Part shown: positions 60,230-64,000 of the stretch, piece by piece
Position numbering within the stretch: the stretch's first letter is position 1
Layout: every line of letters starts with the position of its first letter
Assembly (NCBI GenBank): GCA_035235625.1
Contig: CP141148.1
Location: 30,319,057 to 30,383,056 of the forward strand
Reading direction: 5' to 3'
From: Saururus chinensis
Taxonomy: Eukaryota; Streptophyta; Magnoliopsida; Piperales; Saururaceae
Length of the DNA: 64,000 nt
Made by a program: the position numbers and the translations under genes
The notes under the pieces: model-generated
Told to the model about the DNA's origin: nothing
The model's input: only the letters and a program-made list of their open reading frames with translations
Databases searched by the model: none

Positions 60230-60625
60230 CGGGATGTTGTCTATGTGCTGTATAGAGCACCAGACGTCTGATGCTCTATTTAGAGCGATGTATATTTTGG
60301 ATTTGGTCTATGTGCTATGTAAGCCAAGATGTTTGATGCTCTGTTGAGAGCGACATATGTTTTCGATTTGGTCTGTGTGGTGTATAAGCCCAGACGTTTG
60401 ATGCTTTGTTATGAGTGACATGTGTTTCCAATTTGGTGTGTGTGTTGTATAAACCCAGATGTTTGATGGTTTGTTGAGAGCGAAGTATGTTTTCAATTTG
60501 GTCTGTGTGGTGTATAAGCCCAGATGTTTGATGTTCTGTTGAGAGCGACGTATGTTTCCGATTTGGTATGTGTGTTGTATAAACCCAGACATTTGATGCT
60601 CTGTTGAGAGCGTTATATGATTCTG
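60230..60625. repeat. Tandem array in LTR A, unit about 60 bp x 6
   Basis: Units around GTTTGATGCTCTGTTGAGAG, then CGACATATGTTT, then GATTTGGTCTGTGTG and TATAAGCCCAGA. Followed at 60640-60710 by a 2-copy repeat of CACTATAAGACCCATTATGG. Confidence 0.85.
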
Positions 60626-60939
60626 CCTAAGAGTGACACTAGCACTATAAGACCCATTATGGTAGGCAATTCTATGGCACTATAAGACCCATTATGGTGG
60701 GCAACTGTATAACCCCTTATGTGTGGGTGTTTATGTTTGCTCGCTTAGGTAAGTAGTATCATGGACCTACTCTTACCTATTTGATCCAGTGCCTCATGAG
60801 CATTGGTGTGCCTTACCTTCGGAAAAGTCCATGGCGTCTAGTCACTCCCTGAAGGTTAAGATGATGCCCCAGTGACATTCTTTTCCTTTTCGACACTGGA
60901 GCTTATTAGTTGTAATGAGCTTCAGTGGTCGATAGTATG

Positions 60940-61270
60940 TGTACGATTATGAGTATGAGCACGACTGTAAGAGTATGAGTATGAGCAAGACTGTAAGAGT
61001 ATGAGTATGAGCAAGACTGTAAGAGTACGAGTATGAGTAAGACTGTAAGAGTATGAGTACGATTTTAAGAGTATGTTTCTGAGTAAAACAGTAAATGTAT
61101 AATTTTGAGTAAGATTGTACGAGTAAGGTTATATAAGTATGTGTAAGTTATATGAGTGAGCATATGATTGTACAAGTAAGGTCATACAAGTATGTGTATA
61201 TTGTATGAGTAAGCATATGATTGTATGAGTAAGGTCGTATAGGTATGTGTAAGTTATTTGAGTAAGTGTA
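60940..61270. repeat. Short tandem array in LTR A, unit about 24 bp
   Basis: Units of GAGTATGAGCAAGACTGTAA decaying into GTATGAGTAAGCATATGATTG. Low-complexity frames here are not genes. Confidence 0.8.
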
Positions 61271-62732
61271 CGATGATAGAGTAAGTTTGTAAGACCCTTA
61301 ATAAGAGTGTTTGCGTAAGTTTGATTCGATGGTATGATTTTGGCATGATGATATGCGTGATTATATGCGTATGAACATGATTATGATATGCCTATTTGTT
61401 CATGTTTGAGTTACATGAACGCATCTATGTATGGATTTACTGAGTTCACTGTTTAGAACTCCCCTACTGGGTATTTTCCTATTGAGTATAAAAATACTCA
61501 TTACCCTACTTTTTAGCCCTGTTGTTTGGGAGGCTTTTGCAGGTTGTGACGAAGAGCTCCTGGAGATGAATGCTCATTTCTATGGTGGATTGATTTCCTT
61601 GGCCTTAGGTATATACTTGACTCACTGCGAGTTTTATTTATGCCATGATTTGTTGTATTGGGTGAGATGAGAAGTCAGGTGTTTTTATATTGTGGACTTT
61701 TGTTTGGATTAGACTGTGGATTATTATGGGACTTGCACTTAGGGATGCTTGGGAGAGATTTGTATTTAAAGTCTATGATCATATCAATATATTTGTACAA
61801 TTGTTTTTGAGTAGCGCCTGAGGATGTTTGGTTTAGCCGTATGATGTTTGATCGAATGAGTAAAAATTTGTATGGGAAAACCGATGTGTTATGTTTTAAA
61901 TTGTAAAACTGTTTTCACAAGTTTCGTATTCGTCATTTTTTCGGATTTATAGTAGTTATATTGCAAAAATTTTCCGTGAATTTTAAGGAAAATGTATAAA
62001 AAATATCGAGCGTTACACCCTCTCTCTCTCCTCTTCCTCTCTCTCCCTCTCTCCTCTATCTTTACACACTATCTCTCCTCTAATTTTATTTTTTATACTT
62101 TTTTATTTTAAATTTTAAAAAAATAAAAATAAAGATATAAAATAAATATTAGCAGCGACATATAGTAATATGCGTCACTAATAGACAAGGTATTTGTAAC
62201 ACATAACTATATGCATTGAGAATACCTAGTCTATTAGTGACGCATAATCATAAGCATTACTAATAATATTTATTTTATATCTTTTTTATTTTTAAAATAT
62301 AATAATTTATAAAAAAATTATAAAAAATAAAATTTATTTTTTTATTTTAAATTCATAACTATTAGCGACGCTTTCTAATAAGTGTTGCTATTATTAAAAC
62401 TATTAGCAGCACTTGTGATAAAGCATCACTAATAGTAATAGTTTTTTTTAAAATATCGTTTATCGACGCTTATTGTATGCGTCGCTAATATACATATATT
62501 AGCGATAATGTGTATTATGTGTTGCTAATAATTATATTAATAGTGATGTTTTATAGTAAGCGTCAACGAGTAAACATCGCTAATATATAACTATTAGCGA
62601 CGCTTAATAAAAAATGTCACTAATAGATAATTTTTTACGATGCTTAATTATGCATCGAAAATAGCTGTTTTGGTGACACTTATATTTGTGTTGTAAATAT
62701 AAACGCTGCTAATGCTATATTTTATTGTAGTG

Positions 62733-64000
62733 AATGTCGCTTATCGCCACTATGTCACCCTGGCAGGTTATTGCCCCTTTTGCTTGCTATGCTATGGAGG
62801 GGTGGCCCTTTTCCCCCCTGTCCCCATCATGGTATCAGGAAAGCCAGTCCAAAATTTGGGGGAAGCATGAGTGTGTGTTCCTCCTAATGTCTCAGCATCA
62901 CGAGGGGGGGGAAGGGAGCTCGGGGAGGTATAGAAGAATGACAATTAGGGGTTGAGGTGGTGTGTAAATGACAGAAGTCATGTGGCATCCCGTGGGATTT
63001 TATTTTTGGGGTGGGTGATGAATTATTAGGGTCAAAATATAATCACTTTGCAAAGGTCTCCAAGGGAAAAACTATTCAGAGGACCCAATGCGGAAGCCAC
63101 TTAGTGTATAGGTCCCCCATTGCTTTCTACTCATTGTTAAACAGCTTTTAACTTATTCTACATGTTTCAATGTGAGCAATTTTCTATTTTACCACTAGTT
63201 TATGTGTCAGAATGACACTATGCATGCCAAACACACAACCTTTGTAGTCTTACTTGAAGGTTCCCATGATACCCATAAACTCCGACAGTCCACTCATTAA
63301 TTCATAAGATATTAGACGCAAACACTTGATTTTTCAAAATTAAGAACAATCCTTGCTTAATATTGGGCGTGGAAAACAAGACAATAAGAAACGGAAAACA
63401 ATACACTTTGCGAGCGTATCTCTCCGTGGCTCATGTGGATTGTCGTCAAAGAATATCAAAGTCGATCGGTCATCATGCCTGGTGAAAGACATTGACTGGC
63501 ACAAAAACTAGATTATAGATGATCTCATGAGTTGGTGTAACTGATTATAAAAACCGGTCAAAAAAATATTTTCGTAACGTTGAAGGCAAGAGGACGGTAT
63601 CTGAATTGATTTGGAGAGATCTGCATGTTAAATACAACCTTATTGTCTTATGACAAAACAATAAAAAAGTAGCATACTACTATAACGAATTCCGAGGGTG
63701 CACGGTCGTCAAGTTTCCATGTGCATGTAAACGTGCATTTCACATAGTAAGCATAATAGGAAATACGTAGCACTTGGGGACAAGAGCTAATACAGATACT
63801 GCACATGGTTTTGCATCAGACGCAGATCTTCCTCATTTTTTGTGACGAGGTTGGAGCTTCCACTTAAATTGTAAGTTTTTTTTTTGCAACATCTTAATAA
63901 TAAATTGATATTGACGTACATGATCTTGTTCAAAAAGTTAAAATTATTAGATTCCGTTGCGGAGTCCATGACCTTTGATTGTTTATAAGTGCATGAGCTA
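62733..64000. other. Right flank, no gene seen
   Basis: No supported gene or repeat end. Short frames at 62734-62955 and 63787-63969 have no known motif. A gene could begin beyond the window edge. Confidence 0.4.

Larger units (their letters stand above)
57218..62017 (+). repeat. LTR family A, solo LTR of 4.8 kb
   Basis: It starts TGTAAGGTCCCTGATTTTT and ends ATCGAGCGTTACA. Flanking five-mers CCCTA (57213-57217) and CCCTC (62018-62022) agree at 4 of 5, as expected for an old target duplication. No pol sequence and no second copy of the LTR start are found inside, so it is best read as one very long LTR left by LTR-LTR recombination. Very long LTRs are known in Tekay/Del-type gypsy elements. 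The first 1.4 kb is GC-rich and matches the inverted copy at 1-1857. Frames such as 61431-61670 match no protein. Confidence 0.75.
54951..62732. mobile_element. CACTA-type transposon (about 3 kb without its insert), split by a solo LTR
   Basis: It starts CACTACAAAAAAAAAAA at 54951 and ends TTTTATTGTAGTG at 62732. AAT flanks both sides (54948-54950 and 62733-62735), a matching 3-bp duplication. Both arms carry GCGACGC and GCGTCGC arrays (54970-55460, 55975-56110, 56925-57060, 62150-62720). The middle has a GC-rich insert (55480-55900) and a 740-bp CT-rich tract (56135-56875). The LTR at 57218-62017 interrupts it inside a second CT-rich tract. There is no transposase, so it is non-autonomous. 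Confidence 0.85.

Noticed and set aside
59040..61270. CRISPR-like array of spaced repeats
   Set aside because: Units are contiguous degenerate tandem repeats without unique spacers, in a plant LTR.
61431..61670. A 79-aa hydrophobic, membrane-like frame
   Set aside because: It lies near the 3' end of LTR family A and has no known relatives I can name; chance is more likely.

Overview
This is nuclear DNA of a flowering plant, most likely a monocot outside the grasses (inference). The signs are UDP-glycosyltransferase (UGT) genes with very GC-rich coding sequence set in AT-rich DNA, Stowaway and Tourist MITEs, long Ty3/gypsy LTRs, CACTA transposons with GCGACGC-type subterminal repeats, and a decayed plant pararetrovirus copy. 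No bacterial-style features, CRISPR arrays or rRNA genes were seen.

Only three protein genes look intact, all between 6.7 and 23.1 kb. (1) A 14-exon serine carboxypeptidase-like (SCPL) gene of the acyltransferase-type clade IA lies on the minus strand (6778-10859). All splice phases agree, giving 487 aa. (2) A single-exon family-84-like UGT lies on the plus strand (17442-18926, 494 aa). (3) A two-exon family-83-like UGT lies on the plus strand (21670-23113, 451 aa) and needs a GC-AG intron. Family 84 UGTs commonly make 1-O-acyl-glucose esters, and clade IA SCPL enzymes use such esters as acyl donors. The SCPL/UGT84 neighbourhood is therefore a candidate small specialised-metabolism cluster (inference). 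Between them lie a dead SOUL haem-binding gene, a hAT deletion derivative, several Mutator-like MITEs (one in the UGT84-like promoter), a minisatellite, and a small LTR pair followed by a broken dUTPase-like sequence.

The rest is repeats. 1-3664: two nested LTR fragments on the minus strand. 5389-5659: a complete 271-bp mini LTR retrotransposon (SMART type) with a perfect 5-bp target duplication. 24-42.6 kb: CACTA elements rich in purine/pyrimidine tracts, a 3.1-kb gypsy LTR joined to an integrase remnant, a pararetrovirus remnant and gypsy protease/RT remnants. 42.3-44.8 kb: a local duplication whose second copy is decayed by C-to-T and G-to-A changes. 45-51 kb: MITEs and a Ty1/copia pol remnant. 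54951-62732: a CACTA element with a matching 3-bp target duplication, itself interrupted by a 4.8-kb solo LTR (57218-62017). The long open frames in these regions are low-complexity or LTR sequence, not genes.

Exon limits, target duplications and repeat pairings were read by eye. Family names come from remembered motifs, not from a search.
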